Below are positions 35,692 to 44,690 of a stretch of DNA of 64,000 bases, piece by piece. The DNA is from Chryseobacterium sp. Bi04 (GTDB lineage Bacteria > Bacteroidota > Bacteroidia > Flavobacteriales > Weeksellaceae). How positions within the stretch are numbered: the stretch's first letter is position 1; the number at the start of each line of letters is the position of its first letter. The notes under the pieces were generated by a model. That model did not search any database. It was not told where the DNA came from and worked only from the letters and a program-made list of their open reading frames with translations. The stretch spans positions 62,001 to 126,000 of the forward strand of contig NZ_CAKKLP010000012.1 in NCBI RefSeq assembly GCF_918698085.1. The letters are read 5' to 3'. The translations under genes were made by a program, and so were the position numbers.

Positions 35692-37131
35692 TTAATGGAT
35701 ATCCCAGAAAACTTTTGTAGTCAGTTTATCTCCGCCTATTGCAGCAGCAGCTTTGGCATAATTAGTACCATTGGTAGTTGCTTCTAAAGTTGGGTACTGT
35801 AATCTTACCGGAACTTTTCCTTCTGCATTGGCAATAGCTGTTGGGGGAGCCTGTAAAGCAGGATAATCTAATCTGCGGTAAAAATTCCAGGAAACTACCG
35901 GATGATTGTACATAGCAACCCATGCCTGCTCTCCAATAGATTTTTTCCAGTTGGAAGCATTGTAAGGATGGTCTGAGAGATAATTCTGGGCATCCTGGGA
36001 AGGGAGCCCCCATTCCTGGAATGAAGCCTGAACAGCGGTGTTGTAAAGGGCCTCCGGACTGCCGCCGATTCCAAATCGGGCTGCTGCTTCAGCCTTGTAA
36101 AAAGCTACTTCAGTATAAGTGATCAGAGTGCCGGGTGTTACAGGAATATATGCAAAGATCCCCGGAGCTGAAAAATCTGAAAAAACTCCCGGCAAACCAA
36201 TTTCCTGCCCGATGTAAACGCCATCTACATCCTGAAAATATTTTGTTATTCTCGAATCAGAAGTTGTGATTAGAAAATCGACAAAAGGTTTTCCGCCAAA
36301 GAAATCGTCTCTTCCACTGTTCGCCAGGTTTTCAAATAAAGGATTGAAGTTTGGTGTTTCAGCCTGATATCTGAAAATAGCATTTTGTGATTCATCCATG
36401 ATAACTCCACCGGAGATTGCAACATTAATGCTGGATTGGGCAAGCGTCGGGTTAATGTCAGAAACAGCAATTCCCAGTTTTAAGAGAAGGGAATTTCCAA
36501 ACTTTTTCCACTTTCCTATATCTCCGCCGTAAAGAATATCGCCAGCTCCAAATGTTCCTTCTCCTTCCTGCAGGTTATTGATATCTGTTTTTAAACGGAT
36601 GATAAGCTTTTCATAGATCTGTGCATCATCATCATAGGCAGGAAGCGGAAATTTTTCATTGTTAAGAGCCTGGCTGTAAGGGATATCTCCAAATATATCA
36701 GTCAAAGTCTGAAAGGTATAAACTGAAAGGATATCAATAATAGCCAATTGGTTCTGCTTTTTCGCAGGCCAGGAGTTTACCTCTGAAGCAGCCGGCTGAT
36801 ACTGTTCTACAAGCTCTTTTGCTTTGTTTAGATTATTGAGAACATTCACATAATTATCTCCCCAAATGTTATTAGAAACGTTTCTTGCCGTAAAATTGTA
36901 GTTACTTTCGCTTACATAGGTAGCTTCCTGCCAATACTGCATGGTAAGCCTGAAGTTATTTTCATTGACACTGGGCGTATTCATATAATCGCTGAGCTCC
37001 TTTTCTGCATAGGTAATCAGAGGTTCCGGTGACATATTGTAAGCTACATTAGGATCATTATTAACATCATCTGATGTACAGCCTGTCAACAATACGGTCA
37101 GAAAGGATATAAGTATAATAGTGTTTTTCAT
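35692..37131 (-). CDS. SusD/RagB family outer-membrane lipoprotein
   Basis: The 479-residue protein starts with a lipoprotein signal (MKNTIILISFLTVLLTGC, lipobox Cys18). SusD/RagB features follow: YWQEATYVSESNYNF near residue 68, QLAIIDILSVYTFQTLTDIF near 125, and a long TPR-like helical body. SusD proteins form the surface lid of a SusC channel and bind the substrate. The gene is 11 bp after the SusC gene. The best guess for substrate is peptide or glycan; nothing near it encodes a carbohydrate-degrading enzyme, so a peptide substrate is somewhat favoured. Confidence 0.9.
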   Translation of the reverse strand: MKNTIILISFLTVLLTGCTSDDVNNDPNVAYNMSPEPLITYAEKELSDYMNTPSVNENNFRLTMQYWQEATYVSESNYNFTARNVSNNIWGDNYVNVLNNLNKAKELVEQYQPAASEVNSWPAKKQNQLAIIDILSVYTFQTLTDIFGDIPYSQALNNEKFPLPAYDDDAQIYEKLIIRLKTDINNLQEGEGTFGAGDILYGGDIGKWKKFGNSLLLKLGIAVSDINPTLAQSSINVAISGGVIMDESQNAIFRYQAETPNFNPLFENLANSGRDDFFGGKPFVDFLITTSDSRITKYFQDVDGVYIGQEIGLPGVFSDFSAPGIFAYIPVTPGTLITYTEVAFYKAEAAARFGIGGSPEALYNTAVQASFQEWGLPSQDAQNYLSDHPYNASNWKKSIGEQAWVAMYNHPVVSWNFYRRLDYPALQAPPTAIANAEGKVPVRLQYPTLEATTNGTNYAKAAAAIGGDKLTTKVFWDIH

Positions 37132-37142
37132 TGTAATAGATT

Positions 37143-40100
37143 TTAAAAATTTACTTTCAGATTAAATGAGAAGTTCCTTGTGGAAGGCATTACCCCTGAC
37201 TGATACCCCTGTATACTTCCTGAAGAAAGCCCCGATTCCGGATCGGCATAAGGAAGGTTTTTATGGATGATCCAAAGGTTACTTCCCGTGAGTCCAAGCG
37301 TAAGACCTTGAATTCCTGCATTTTTTAAGAATGTATTATTGAAGGTGTAAGAAACGGATACCTGGCGAAGCTTTATAAAACTGGCATCATACACAAATGC
37401 GGCCACAGGAGGATCTGTTTCTAAATTCTGGCTGGAGATAGAACGGTCAAGACGTATTGTATTGGGAATATAATGTCCCGGATTATTAGGATCCTGCATT
37501 ACCCCCGGTAGAATAAGTCCACCCCCATTTGCCAAAGTGTTTCTGACAGGATTTCCCAGGTCATTCAGGCCTACAGAATCAGGATAAAGACCTGTGCCAT
37601 ATCCATAATACTGATCCAGAGAAAATATCTTACCTCCTTTTTTCCAATCGATCTGGAAGCTAAGGTTGAAATTTTTATATGTAAAAGAATTATTCAGTCC
37701 TGCGATAAAATCCGACTGAAAGCTTCCTAAGTTATGATTGCTGTCATCTGTATGAAGATAAGCTCCGTTGGTTCCTATAATTTTATTTCCATTGGGATCA
37801 TAAACGAAATCTGAGCCCCAGATGCTTCCATATTCTCCGTTAAGAGGTGCATTAATGCTAATGCCTCCCTGCAGCGTACCTATGGTGATATTTTCAATAC
37901 CTTCCCTTAACGCGGTAACTTTGGTCTTAGGGTTAGACCAGTTCAACATCATATCCCAGGTGAAATTATTGAACTTTAATGGCGTAATATTTAAGGAAAC
38001 TTCAAACCCTTTTGTCGTCAGTTCTCCTGTGTTCTGAATTTTAGCACCACTTCCTGTTGCCAGGGAAATAGGAAGTGGCAGTATTTGATCAAATGCCTTA
38101 TTTCTGAACCATGCCAAATCAAATCCTATTCTGTTTTTAAAGAACTGCATATTGGTTCCTATCTCAATATTTTTAAGTTTTTGGGGAAGAAGATCTGCAT
38201 TTCTTAACGTGGTATTATAAGAATAAACGGGATTATTTCCAAAAGAAGCCTGAGCAAGATATCTGTTCCTCAATTGATCTGCATTAGTATCCGAACCTAC
38301 TTCCGCATAGGCTCCTCTTAGCTTTCCAAAGCTTAGCCAGTCCTGTTTCAGGAGATTAGAAAACACCATACTTGCCGAAACAGAAGGATAATAGTACGCT
38401 CCTTTTCCTTTAGGTAAAGCCGTAGACTGATCTCTTCTGAATGTTCCTTCCAGATAATAGGTGTTTTTATATCCTAAAGATGCCTGGATAAAAGCCCCAT
38501 AAATATATTTAGAATTATCTGTAATAATAGGTTTTGCAGGAGTAGCAACTGAATTGGAAATGGTATAGAGATCCGGAATGTACAATCCTCCTGATGTAGT
38601 CTGTGCGTTAGAATAATTGGTCTGAACATTGATATTTCCCCCCAGTAATCCCTGAATACTCAGATCTTCAGTAATATTCTTTTTGTAAGTGGCTATCAGA
38701 TCATAATTGGTTTCTGTAAAACGGAGATTCGTCACGGCATATCCTGAAGGCTGCTCAATCGTATTAAAGCTGAAAAATGCCGGAATAGAACCCACGGCCC
38801 TCCTTTCCTCAGTAATCATACTATATCCGTCGATCCCTACTCTTCCCAGTATATTGATGTTTTTTGACAGGTCGTAGCTCAGGCTGAAATTTCCTGCAAA
38901 CCGTTCTCTTTTATCATTCTGGTAATTTTTATATCTTGTAAAATAGGGATTATCCCAATAAGCCGGCGACAGATTAACGGGAGACTTAATATTCCAGGTA
39001 TAGTTTTTATCAAAAGTATCAAAAAGATATTTCTGGTACTGAATGTCTACATTCGTGGGCCACCACTGTCGGAAATTCCCCATAATATTATCGGTATACC
39101 CTGTAGAGTTCCTTCCTTTTGTATTTTGTGTAATATAATTGGCAAAAATAGTAGCGGTAAGGTTATCTGTAATTTTATAGGAGGCATTCCCACCAAAGTT
39201 ATTCTTCATTAAAGAAGAGTTCGGCATGATATCCGTTGCATTGGTATTGGAATAACTTAACCTGAATGTTGCCCTGTCATTTCCACCGCTCAAAGCAATA
39301 TTATTGGTTTGATTAATTGCTTTATCAAAAAAAGTAATAGGCCCGCTTTTAGCCATGACCCAAGGCGTTTTTTTTCCGAAATTCTGTGATTCGGGAATAA
39401 AAGCATCATATTGCCATACCATCAGATTAGGATCATAAGGCGCTCCATAAGAAGCATCATGCCAAAAGATGGCCATGGGGCTATTTTGATAGTTCGCAAA
39501 AATATTCCCGAAATAGCCCTGTCCATATTGCGTCTGATATTCAGGAAAGGTAGATTTGTCAACAGCAGAAACAGAAATACTTCCGCTATATTCCAAGCCA
39601 ATTCCCTGCGTATTTTTCTTACCTTTTTTTGTAGTGATAATAATGGCGCCATTTTGAGCTCTAGACCCGTACAAAGCGGTTGCGGCAGCTCCTTTTAGTA
39701 CATTTAATGTCTCAATATCATTGGGATTGATATCTGATACAGGGCTTCCATAATCATAGCCTCCGCCCCCATTTTGCTGCCCTGTAGAATTGATATTTCT
39801 ATTGATAATCGGAACACCGTCTACTACAAAAAGAGCCTGGTTATCTCCCAAAATAGATTTGTATCCCCTGGAGACAGCATCTATGGAGCCTCCGAAATTA
39901 GTAGACTGTCTGATCTCAAGCCCGGCTACTTTCCCGGAAAGATTATTCAGAAAGTTAGTTGTTGGATTTTTGTTGATCTCTTCCCCTTTTAGTTCCTGTG
40001 TGGAATAGCCCAGAGATTTTTTCTCTCTTTTTATTCCTAAGGCCGTAACTACAATCCCTTCTATGTTCTGTGCTTTGAGGGTATCTTGCTTACCCTGGCT

Positions 40101-40166
40101 GAAATAGGTTTCACTTCCGATAAAAAAAGCAACACCTACACTGAAAAGCTTTAACCTGTATTTCAT
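37143..40166 (-). CDS. SusC/RagA family TonB-linked outer-membrane transporter
   Basis: The 1007-residue protein has a signal peptide ending near TYFSQ (residue 24), a short linker and the SusC signature NIEGIVVTALGIKREKKSLG near residue 34. A plug domain (about 60-180, with LFVVDGVPI and LNVLKGAAATALYGSRAQNG) is followed by a large barrel ending in FSFNLKVNF. The usual N-terminal carboxypeptidase-regulatory domain is missing. It imports its ligand across the outer membrane with the SusD partner. A two-component system is encoded upstream on the same strand, 113 bp away. Confidence 0.93.
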   Translation of the reverse strand: MKYRLKLFSVGVAFFIGSETYFSQGKQDTLKAQNIEGIVVTALGIKREKKSLGYSTQELKGEEINKNPTTNFLNNLSGKVAGLEIRQSTNFGGSIDAVSRGYKSILGDNQALFVVDGVPIINRNINSTGQQNGGGGYDYGSPVSDINPNDIETLNVLKGAAATALYGSRAQNGAIIITTKKGKKNTQGIGLEYSGSISVSAVDKSTFPEYQTQYGQGYFGNIFANYQNSPMAIFWHDASYGAPYDPNLMVWQYDAFIPESQNFGKKTPWVMAKSGPITFFDKAINQTNNIALSGGNDRATFRLSYSNTNATDIMPNSSLMKNNFGGNASYKITDNLTATIFANYITQNTKGRNSTGYTDNIMGNFRQWWPTNVDIQYQKYLFDTFDKNYTWNIKSPVNLSPAYWDNPYFTRYKNYQNDKRERFAGNFSLSYDLSKNINILGRVGIDGYSMITEERRAVGSIPAFFSFNTIEQPSGYAVTNLRFTETNYDLIATYKKNITEDLSIQGLLGGNINVQTNYSNAQTTSGGLYIPDLYTISNSVATPAKPIITDNSKYIYGAFIQASLGYKNTYYLEGTFRRDQSTALPKGKGAYYYPSVSASMVFSNLLKQDWLSFGKLRGAYAEVGSDTNADQLRNRYLAQASFGNNPVYSYNTTLRNADLLPQKLKNIEIGTNMQFFKNRIGFDLAWFRNKAFDQILPLPISLATGSGAKIQNTGELTTKGFEVSLNITPLKFNNFTWDMMLNWSNPKTKVTALREGIENITIGTLQGGISINAPLNGEYGSIWGSDFVYDPNGNKIIGTNGAYLHTDDSNHNLGSFQSDFIAGLNNSFTYKNFNLSFQIDWKKGGKIFSLDQYYGYGTGLYPDSVGLNDLGNPVRNTLANGGGLILPGVMQDPNNPGHYIPNTIRLDRSISSQNLETDPPVAAFVYDASFIKLRQVSVSYTFNNTFLKNAGIQGLTLGLTGSNLWIIHKNLPYADPESGLSSGSIQGYQSGVMPSTRNFSFNLKVNF

Positions 40167-40279
40167 AATTATTAATTTTTATAACATGATTGTTATTCAA
40201 AATTCAATAATTAGTGAAAATTATAATCAAATCTATATATCAACAGCTCATTAACGTCTACTAAAAATAAATAGGGCCT

Positions 40280-40981
40280 TTAAAATCCTGCGAGTGGTTT
40301 ATAAGTCCTTCCAACCGGAAGCTTTTTTCCGTTAACCTGAATGATGTTAGCAGATTTTATTTCCACTTTTGAAAGGGAAATAATATAAGATTTATGGATG
40401 CGGAGAAACATTTTTGGGTTCAGGCTTTCTTCAATCTTACTGATCGGCATTTTAAAAGTGAAGGTTTCTGTCTTTGTATGAATATTGATGTATTCTCTTA
40501 AACTTTCGATGTAAAAGATATCCTGCAGTATAATTTTAATCTGTTTTTTTCCACTGCTGATAAAAATATAATCACGCTCAGCCACTTCCAGCAAAGCATC
40601 TTCGGCCTGCATCAAATGCTTGAATTTTTCAACGGCTGTAACGAAACGGTCATAAGGGATAGGCTTCATCAGATAATCTGCGATATCCAGTTCATACCCT
40701 TCCACAGCGTATTGATGATAAGCAGTGGTTACAATGACGAAAGGAGGATTCTTTAATTTTCTTAGAAAGTCAAAACCTTTTACTACAGGAAGATGAAGGT
40801 CCAAAAACATCAGATCCACATTATGAATACTCAAAAGATTACTGGCATAAACGGCATCGGCACATTTCCCCACAAGATTCAGCTCTTCATCCCGGGAAAC
40901 AAAATTTTCCAGAATTTCTGCCGCTATGGGCTCGTCTTCTACAATAATGCAGCTGTATTTTTTAGTGGTGGAGTGTATCAT
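40280..40981 (-). CDS. LytTR family response regulator
   Basis: The 233-residue protein has a receiver domain (residues 10-125) with the phosphoacceptor Asp in VDLMFLDLHLPVVKGFDFL near residue 60. The C-terminal LytTR DNA-binding domain (about 140-230) has YIFISSGKKQIKIILQDIFY and FLRIHKSYIISLSKVEI. It overlaps the kinase gene by 20 bp, so the two are co-translated. It probably controls the SusCD genes just downstream; this is inferred from position. Confidence 0.92.
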   Translation of the reverse strand: MIHSTTKKYSCIIVEDEPIAAEILENFVSRDEELNLVGKCADAVYASNLLSIHNVDLMFLDLHLPVVKGFDFLRKLKNPPFVIVTTAYHQYAVEGYELDIADYLMKPIPYDRFVTAVEKFKHLMQAEDALLEVAERDYIFISSGKKQIKIILQDIFYIESLREYINIHTKTETFTFKMPISKIEESLNPKMFLRIHKSYIISLSKVEIKSANIIQVNGKKLPVGRTYKPLAGF

Positions 40982-42035
40982 TGAAATCGATGGTTAATTG
41001 TACAATATATCGGTCAGTTTTATCTTCAACAGAAAGTATATGCTTAGGATAAAGCAACTCCAGCTGTCTGCGGATATTTTTCAGTCCCAGTTTGGTAGAA
41101 TGTTCATGGGATCTGTCTTCTTTTGAATTTTCGATACAATAAACAAGAACTCTATTTTTCAATTGAATATCAATATGAATAAAAGCCTTTCCCAAGCTTT
41201 CGGACACCCCATGCTTAAAAGCATTTTCAACAAACTGGATCAGTATAAGCGGAGATATTTCCTGTGACGGATTATCTATATTTTCATTAAAATGAATGCT
41301 AAGATGGCGATGTCTTATTTTTTGGATCTGGATAAAATCTGTGATGTTTTCAATATCTTTTTTTATAGAGATATTTTTCTCCGCAGCCTCATAAATATTA
41401 TATCTCATTATTTTAGAAAGCTGCAGGATAACATCCGGTGTTTCATCCGCTTTTTTAAGAGCCATCCCATAAATATTATTGAGGGTATTAAAAAGAAAGT
41501 GCGGATTGATCTGCGCCTTCAGCATCGTAAGCTCCTGATCCAGTTTTTCGGATTTCAATTGGGAAATCTGGTCTTTCAACACGTTTTTCTGTCTGGTGAT
41601 TTCCACTCCAAAAACCAGCCCAACCATAAAAATAAGATCCATAAAAGAATTGAAGGCTACCAGTCCGTTAATATATCCTGAAAGCTCTTTGCCGTCCTGT
41701 GTTTCTTCAAGCCCATAGATATAAGGGTACATTACATAATGGGTGAAAAACCGATGTCCCAACACGGCTATTATCACAATAGCAATATAAAGAGTATATT
41801 TAAAAATGCTTTTGATATGCATCTTTTCATATACATATAACAAGGAATAGGCAAGCGGGATTTTAATCATAAGATAACCCAGCTCCAGCATAAAAGTATT
41901 CTGAAGTCTTATTTGCCATTTGAAATCCGGGAACTGATATTTTGACCAATAAAAATCAAGATAAACTTCCAGGATATAATAAAGTATCCAAAAGAGCAAA
42001 TGAATACGGAGCTTAGATTTTCCGATAGGTTTCAA
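40962..42035 (-). CDS. LytS-type sensor histidine kinase
   Basis: The 357-residue protein has four membrane segments in the first 150 residues and a His_kinase domain with the phosphoacceptor motif LKAQINPHFLFNTLNNIYG near residue 173. The ATPase N-box is PLILIQFVENAFKHGVSE near 260. The start codon is TTG; an in-frame stop lies 12 bp further upstream and no ATG is available before residue 49. It transmits a signal, possibly envelope- or substrate-related, to the LytTR regulator encoded by the overlapping gene. Confidence 0.9.
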   Translation of the reverse strand: MKPIGKSKLRIHLLFWILYYILEVYLDFYWSKYQFPDFKWQIRLQNTFMLELGYLMIKIPLAYSLLYVYEKMHIKSIFKYTLYIAIVIIAVLGHRFFTHYVMYPYIYGLEETQDGKELSGYINGLVAFNSFMDLIFMVGLVFGVEITRQKNVLKDQISQLKSEKLDQELTMLKAQINPHFLFNTLNNIYGMALKKADETPDVILQLSKIMRYNIYEAAEKNISIKKDIENITDFIQIQKIRHRHLSIHFNENIDNPSQEISPLILIQFVENAFKHGVSESLGKAFIHIDIQLKNRVLVYCIENSKEDRSHEHSTKLGLKNIRRQLELLYPKHILSVEDKTDRYIVQLTIDFNDTLHH

Positions 42036-42163
42036 AATTATAATAATTTAAATGTACAAAGTAATATTGTTCAGTCAAATATAAAAATATAAAGTCTACC
42101 AAAGTATGGTACTCATCTATAAACGACTTGTTTTTTATGCTGTATAGGTTGGGTAAACAATAA

Positions 42164-42547
42164 TCACGATGTCTTTTTAAAACGGATTTCTGGGAACATT
42201 AGATTGAGAAAGGAAAAAATCAACAGGAAATTAAATTCAACACCATTGGTGCCACCCCCCACAACAAACCAGCCGTTCTGCCAGTGAACATAATAAATTC
42301 CAAAAACAAAAATCAGGATATTGCAGATTGCCACCGGTTTAATATACCGGTCAACCCAGATTAAAGGGACTGAAAATAGATGGATCAGTTTAACAGTCCA
42401 GGCAACATAAAGCCCTACAGGACTGAACCCTATGGCATCCAGATAATGAATCCCAAAATTATTGACATCGCCACTGAAAATAGAAATCAGGCAATGCATT
42501 AACAAAATCACGGAGAGTGCAAAACGGAGGAAGATGCTTTTTTTCAT
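42164..42547 (-). CDS. DoxX-like small membrane protein
   Basis: The start MKKSIFLRFALSVILLMHCL is chosen; a Met 13 codons upstream gives a non-membrane extension. The 127-residue protein has four membrane segments and an N-terminal SIFLRFALSVILL followed by DVNNFGIHYLDAIGF, as in DoxX/DoxD-like proteins. The segment VHWQNGWFVVGGGTNGVEFN near 85 is distinctive of the DoxX group. It is likely a redox-associated membrane protein. It is divergent in composition from the DoxX protein at the start of the window. Confidence 0.65.
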   Translation of the reverse strand: MKKSIFLRFALSVILLMHCLISIFSGDVNNFGIHYLDAIGFSPVGLYVAWTVKLIHLFSVPLIWVDRYIKPVAICNILIFVFGIYYVHWQNGWFVVGGGTNGVEFNFLLIFSFLNLMFPEIRFKKTS

Positions 42548-42641
42548 AGAACTAAAGTAGGAAGCTCTGAGAAAATGTATTCTCAACTGTATATCAACAG
42601 CTTTTAAAGATAGATGAAAGTATTTTCCACCTTATCTATAC

Positions 42642-42674
42642 AAAAACAGCAGTAAATCAATTACCGCTGTTTTT
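42642..42674 (-). terminator. Terminator of the thioredoxin/rhodanese operon
   Basis: A stem (AAAAACAGC-A-GTAA / TTAC-C-GCTGTTTTT) with one mismatch closes a 5-nt loop, flanked by A and T runs on both strands. It lies 10 bp past the thioredoxin stop codon. Confidence 0.8.
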
Positions 42675-42683
42675 ATACTAATT

Positions 42684-43193
42684 CTAATTTAAATTTTTCT
42701 TTAAAAAGTCTTCCAAATCTTTACCATGAAGGTTTTTAGCGATGATCATACCCTCTCCATCTATGATGACATTGAAAGGAAGTTCATCTACTTCATACAA
42801 TTTTGCTACCGGGCTTTTCCAGAACTTTAAATCACTGACCTGAATCCAGTTAATAGCAAACCGGTCTATCGCTTTCTGCCAGTTTTCTTTATTTTTATCT
42901 AAAGAAATGCCAAGAATTTCAAATTTCTTGCTATCCTCCTGACCTGCGTAGGTAGTATACAGGGTTTTCAGTTCCGGCTGTTCTTCTACACAGGGGGCAC
43001 ACCAGGTTGCCCAAAAATCAATCAATACCATTTTACCTTTTAATGAAGAAAGGATAAATGTACTTCCGTCTGCCTTAGTCAGGGTAATTTCCGGAGCTTT
43101 CTTGCCTATTTCAATATTGCGGTTTTGAGCCATCATCAATCTAGAGAAAATGACACAAAATAATACGGTATAATACATCTTCATCTTAATCAT
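42684..43193 (-). CDS. TlpA-like periplasmic thioredoxin-fold protein
   Basis: The 169-residue protein has a signal peptide (MYYTVLFCVIFSRLMMAQ) and a TlpA/AhpC-TSA thioredoxin fold. The active-site motif is LIDFWATWCAPCVEEQPELK near residue 55, and the cis-Pro region is EVDELPFNVIIDGEGMI near 140. It reduces periplasmic disulfides or supports cytochrome maturation in relatives. The gene overlaps the rhodanese gene by 8 bp, so the two are probably translated together. This suggests a shared sulfur-redox task. Confidence 0.9.
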   Translation of the reverse strand: MIKMKMYYTVLFCVIFSRLMMAQNRNIEIGKKAPEITLTKADGSTFILSSLKGKMVLIDFWATWCAPCVEEQPELKTLYTTYAGQEDSKKFEILGISLDKNKENWQKAIDRFAINWIQVSDLKFWKSPVAKLYEVDELPFNVIIDGEGMIIAKNLHGKDLEDFLKKNLN

Positions 43194-43614
43194 TTGTAGG
43201 ATAATCTTTATCTAACCAATCTGTTTTAATATTTTTCGGAAGGTTCAGAAGCTTTGCATTTTTAAAGCCCATTTCCATCAGCAGATTAAATGCCGGACGG
43301 ATATTAGGACATTTTACAAAAGGACAGCATCCACAGTAGATTACAATTTCTTTGTTTTTAGGAATGCCCTTAAGGTAATTTCTCAATTTCTCCAGATTCT
43401 CAGGTTCATGCGTGGGACCTATGTCTACAGAACCTTTAATAATGGCTTCCGGACCTACAGAAATAATTACGATATCCTTTGTCTTATTCTTTACAATTCT
43501 GGAAGCCAACAATGCAGGGTCCATCAGCTGGCTATCTTTCCACGGATCTTGTTTTTGCTCTGCCTGACTCAGCATTGAGCAGACAAAACAAACCATAACA
43601 AACAAATACTTCAT
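43186..43614 (-). CDS. Exported rhodanese-like protein
   Basis: The 142-residue protein has a signal peptide ending near MLSQAEQ (residue 20) and a rhodanese fold. The active loop EIVIYCGCCPFVKCPNIRPA near residue 94 carries extra cysteines (CGCC...C), unlike the simple CxxGxR loop of standard rhodaneses. Fixed position after VIISVGPEAIIKGSVDIGP fits the family. It may transfer sulfane sulfur or handle thiols in the periplasm. It has its own promoter element and precedes the overlapping TlpA-like gene. Confidence 0.8.
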   Translation of the reverse strand: MKYLFVMVCFVCSMLSQAEQKQDPWKDSQLMDPALLASRIVKNKTKDIVIISVGPEAIIKGSVDIGPTHEPENLEKLRNYLKGIPKNKEIVIYCGCCPFVKCPNIRPAFNLLMEMGFKNAKLLNLPKNIKTDWLDKDYPTND

Positions 43615-43631
43615 AGCTTTTCTATTTTTTA

Positions 43632-43639
43632 CAAAGATA
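43632..43639 (-). promoter_or_regulatory. -7 element (TATCTTTG) of the rhodanese operon
   Basis: TATCTTTG on the minus strand is an exact TAnnTTTG match, 17 bp before the ATG. A good TTG at -33 was not found. Confidence 0.5.
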
Positions 43640-43760
43640 AATAAGAAGTTGACAGTGGAAAGAGGAATCTATCCGGAATACAGCTTTTACGTAGGTTTTC
43701 TAAAAACCCTGATGAAAAGTACTTCCAAGCTTTGTCACCTCATGGAAACAGGAAATAATT

Positions 43761-44081
43761 TTATTCCGGGTCAAACCATTCTTTTCGCTTCGCTACCTTT
43801 ATCATATGGCTTATTGTTATTGATGGTTTATTTTCTGCTTTAATTTTAAATCCAAATGCAATTAAAATTTTATTAAAAAAGGGTATTTGATGAAAATATC
43901 TAGTAACATCAAAAGCATAACTATTCTCAATGTCAAATTCTTTAAAAAAAGATTCAAATAACGATTCTAAATCCATAAAATCTTCATTTACATCATTAAT
44001 AATTGTTTTGTTCTTTAGTTTATCATCATAAACACCACATTTTTTAAAAAACATTATTGTTTTCTCCTGTACATCCATCAT
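43761..44081 (-). CDS. DUF1493-like small protein, putative immunity protein of tip module 3
   Basis: The 106-residue protein resembles the DUF1493 family, judging from an acidic first half (VNEDFMDLESLFESFFKEFD) and the C-terminal SITISHMIKVAKRKEWFDPE. It has no signal peptide. It follows a short remnant of an RHS toxin tip by 6 bp, the position an immunity gene takes in polymorphic toxin loci. A two-Met start makes the first residue ambiguous. The immunity role is inferred from position only. Confidence 0.6.
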   Translation of the reverse strand: MMDVQEKTIMFFKKCGVYDDKLKNKTIINDVNEDFMDLESLFESFFKEFDIENSYAFDVTRYFHQIPFFNKILIAFGFKIKAENKPSITISHMIKVAKRKEWFDPE

Positions 44082-44087
44082 TCAATA

Positions 44088-44237
44088 TTATTTATGAGTT
44101 CCATTATAGATGAGTTCATTTCCTACTCCTACTTTTGCACCTCCAAACCAAACAGCATTCTTGCCATAAAAACTGACCCAGTTTCTGACTTGACCAGCTT
44201 TAACACCAGTAAAAAGATTCTCACTCAATCCGGAGTA
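44088..44237 (-). pseudogene. Remnant of an RHS toxin tip (module 3)
   Basis: The frame reads 49 codons to TAA with no start, beginning in phase right after the stop of the lipoprotein gene upstream. It encodes YSGLSENLFTGVKAGQVRNW, then VSFYGKNAVWFGGAKVGVG and NELIYNGTHK. This looks like the last part of an RHS-associated toxin domain of a different type from the other tips in the locus. It has no RHS sequence attached. It is followed 6 bp later by the DUF1493-like gene. Confidence 0.55.
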
Positions 44238-44679
44238 TTAATTGTCGGAATAATCTAGTTCTTTTAAAACTACTATAGAATTTATGTTTTTTAATTTAGC
44301 TCCTTTTTTCAAATAAAATAGGACATACTGCTTTTCCCCTTCATTTAATTTATTAAAAATGGAAATGTCATATTTTTGAGATTTTGGAGCCTGTTTTGAA
44401 CCGATTAATTGCACAAATATATCATGGCAGGCATCTCCGTGATTATATTTATCTGCCATTAGAATTGAGTAAGGTAAAAGTTCATTATGAAATGTTGATT
44501 TCAGATAATAAATACTTAATTTGTTATATGCATTAATATTACCATTTATTAAAATTTCTTTTTTGAATTTTTCTATTGTAACATTTTTAGATTTTTTTTG
44601 CTCTTTTTTCCTTTGAGCAGCATATTAGCAATGAAAATAAAAATAGTACTATGATCTTATTTAAAGATATGTTTTTCAT
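44238..44679 (-). pseudogene. Frameshifted lipoprotein gene, homologue of the RHS immunity gene
   Basis: Reading starts at ATG (MKNISLNKIIVLFLFSLLI) with a lipobox ICC near residue 21, then stops after 30 codons in a run of eight A. One base less restores a frame that continues to LKELDYSDN. The restored product aligns with the intact lipoprotein at 46.5-47.1 kb (MADKYNHGDACHDIF against MANEYNSGDGYNMVF; KKGAKLKNIN against EKGANLNDIN). It follows the orphan tip by 11 bp. The A-run could be decay, phase variation or an assembly error; a 3' ATG-led fragment (44,459) remains open. Confidence 0.7.
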
Positions 44680-44690
44680 AATTTTAATTT

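Noticed and set aside
43649..43843. Plus-strand 64-codon frame beside the DUF1493-like gene
   Set aside because: It overlaps the 3' end of the opposite gene, has no start signals and reads as chance sequence.
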